DNA of 64,000 nt from Chrysomallon squamiferum (taxonomy: Eukaryota; Mollusca; Gastropoda; Neomphalida; Peltospiridae), in contig CM022665.1 of NCBI GenBank assembly GCA_012295275.1, forward strand, positions 43,221,152 through 43,285,151, given 5' to 3'. The notes below the pieces were generated by a model. That model saw only the letters and a list, made by a program, of their open reading frames with translations, did no database searches and had not been told where the DNA came from. The translations under genes and the position numbers were made by a program. The stretch's first letter is position 1, and every line of letters begins with the position of its first letter. Positions 63,900 through 64,000 of the stretch are shown piece by piece.

Positions 63900-64000
63900 A
63901 ACACATATATCTATAGGAACAAAATATTTTCAGTTTTGTATTCTAAAAAAAAAAATTCTATCCTGTTTCTCTCTTTCTTCAACAAATTCCACTTGTTTAC
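62381..64000 (-). other. Upstream intron of the KASH gene, to window edge
   Basis: No exon is recognised. It contains AAT/AAAT runs (63075-63125, 63230-63250), an (AC)n tract at 63860-63893 and A/T-rich sequence. The minus-strand frame at 63373-63621 is hydrophobic with poly-F and is not convincing. Confidence 0.65.
63860..63893. repeat. (AC)n microsatellite
   Basis: Seventeen AC units. Shorter AC tracts occur at 752-768, 46241-46262 and 47563-47585. Confidence 0.93.

Overview
This is an AT-rich eukaryotic (animal) nuclear window, full of homopolymer runs, di- and trinucleotide microsatellites and degenerate tandem repeats. Coding exons stand out as short GC-richer islands with GT/AG borders, and every gene found is on the minus strand. 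A lophotrochozoan, probably a mollusc, is the best guess. The basis is gene content, the repeat landscape and short motifs that I recall as common in molluscs; this is inference and no database was searched.

Left edge (1-6.8 kb): the 5' part of a DZANK1 homologue (double zinc ribbon and ankyrin repeat protein). An untranslated first exon lies near 6727-6800, the start-codon exon at 5480-5618 and the next coding exon at 58-205; the gene runs off the left edge. A complete U1 spliceosomal snRNA gene (811-975) sits in the intron between the two coding exons, on the same strand.

From 6.8 to 15.9 kb there is AT-rich non-coding DNA. It should include the 3' UTR of the large gene, an almost perfect 94-bp tandem duplication and many A/T runs.

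From 15.9 kb to the right edge lies one large minus-strand gene. I resolved sixteen coding exons (62380 down to 15883), all compatible in phase, giving at least 1597 codons plus a stop once two one-base frameshifts are allowed for. The encoded protein has spectrin-like helical segments, long acidic/serine-rich disordered parts, a transmembrane segment and a C-terminal KASH peptide ending in RYVNGPPPF. That makes it a klarsicht/nesprin-type outer nuclear membrane protein that should bind SUN proteins and couple the nucleus to the cytoskeleton. Its 5' end is outside the window. Two introns are large (9.2 kb and 24.4 kb).

The most unusual observations are: (1) exon-intron boundaries copied in tandem into the adjacent intron, once as an ~82-bp minisatellite that repeats the splice-donor sequence about eight times and once as two decayed copies of an exon end; (2) a triplicated block in the 24-kb intron, one copy of which forms an intact, phase-compatible 19-codon cassette exon; (3) two single-base homopolymer frameshifts in the largest exon; (4) a KASH peptide lacking the usual SUN-bonding cysteine; (5) a U1 gene with paired stems but an altered U1-70K loop.
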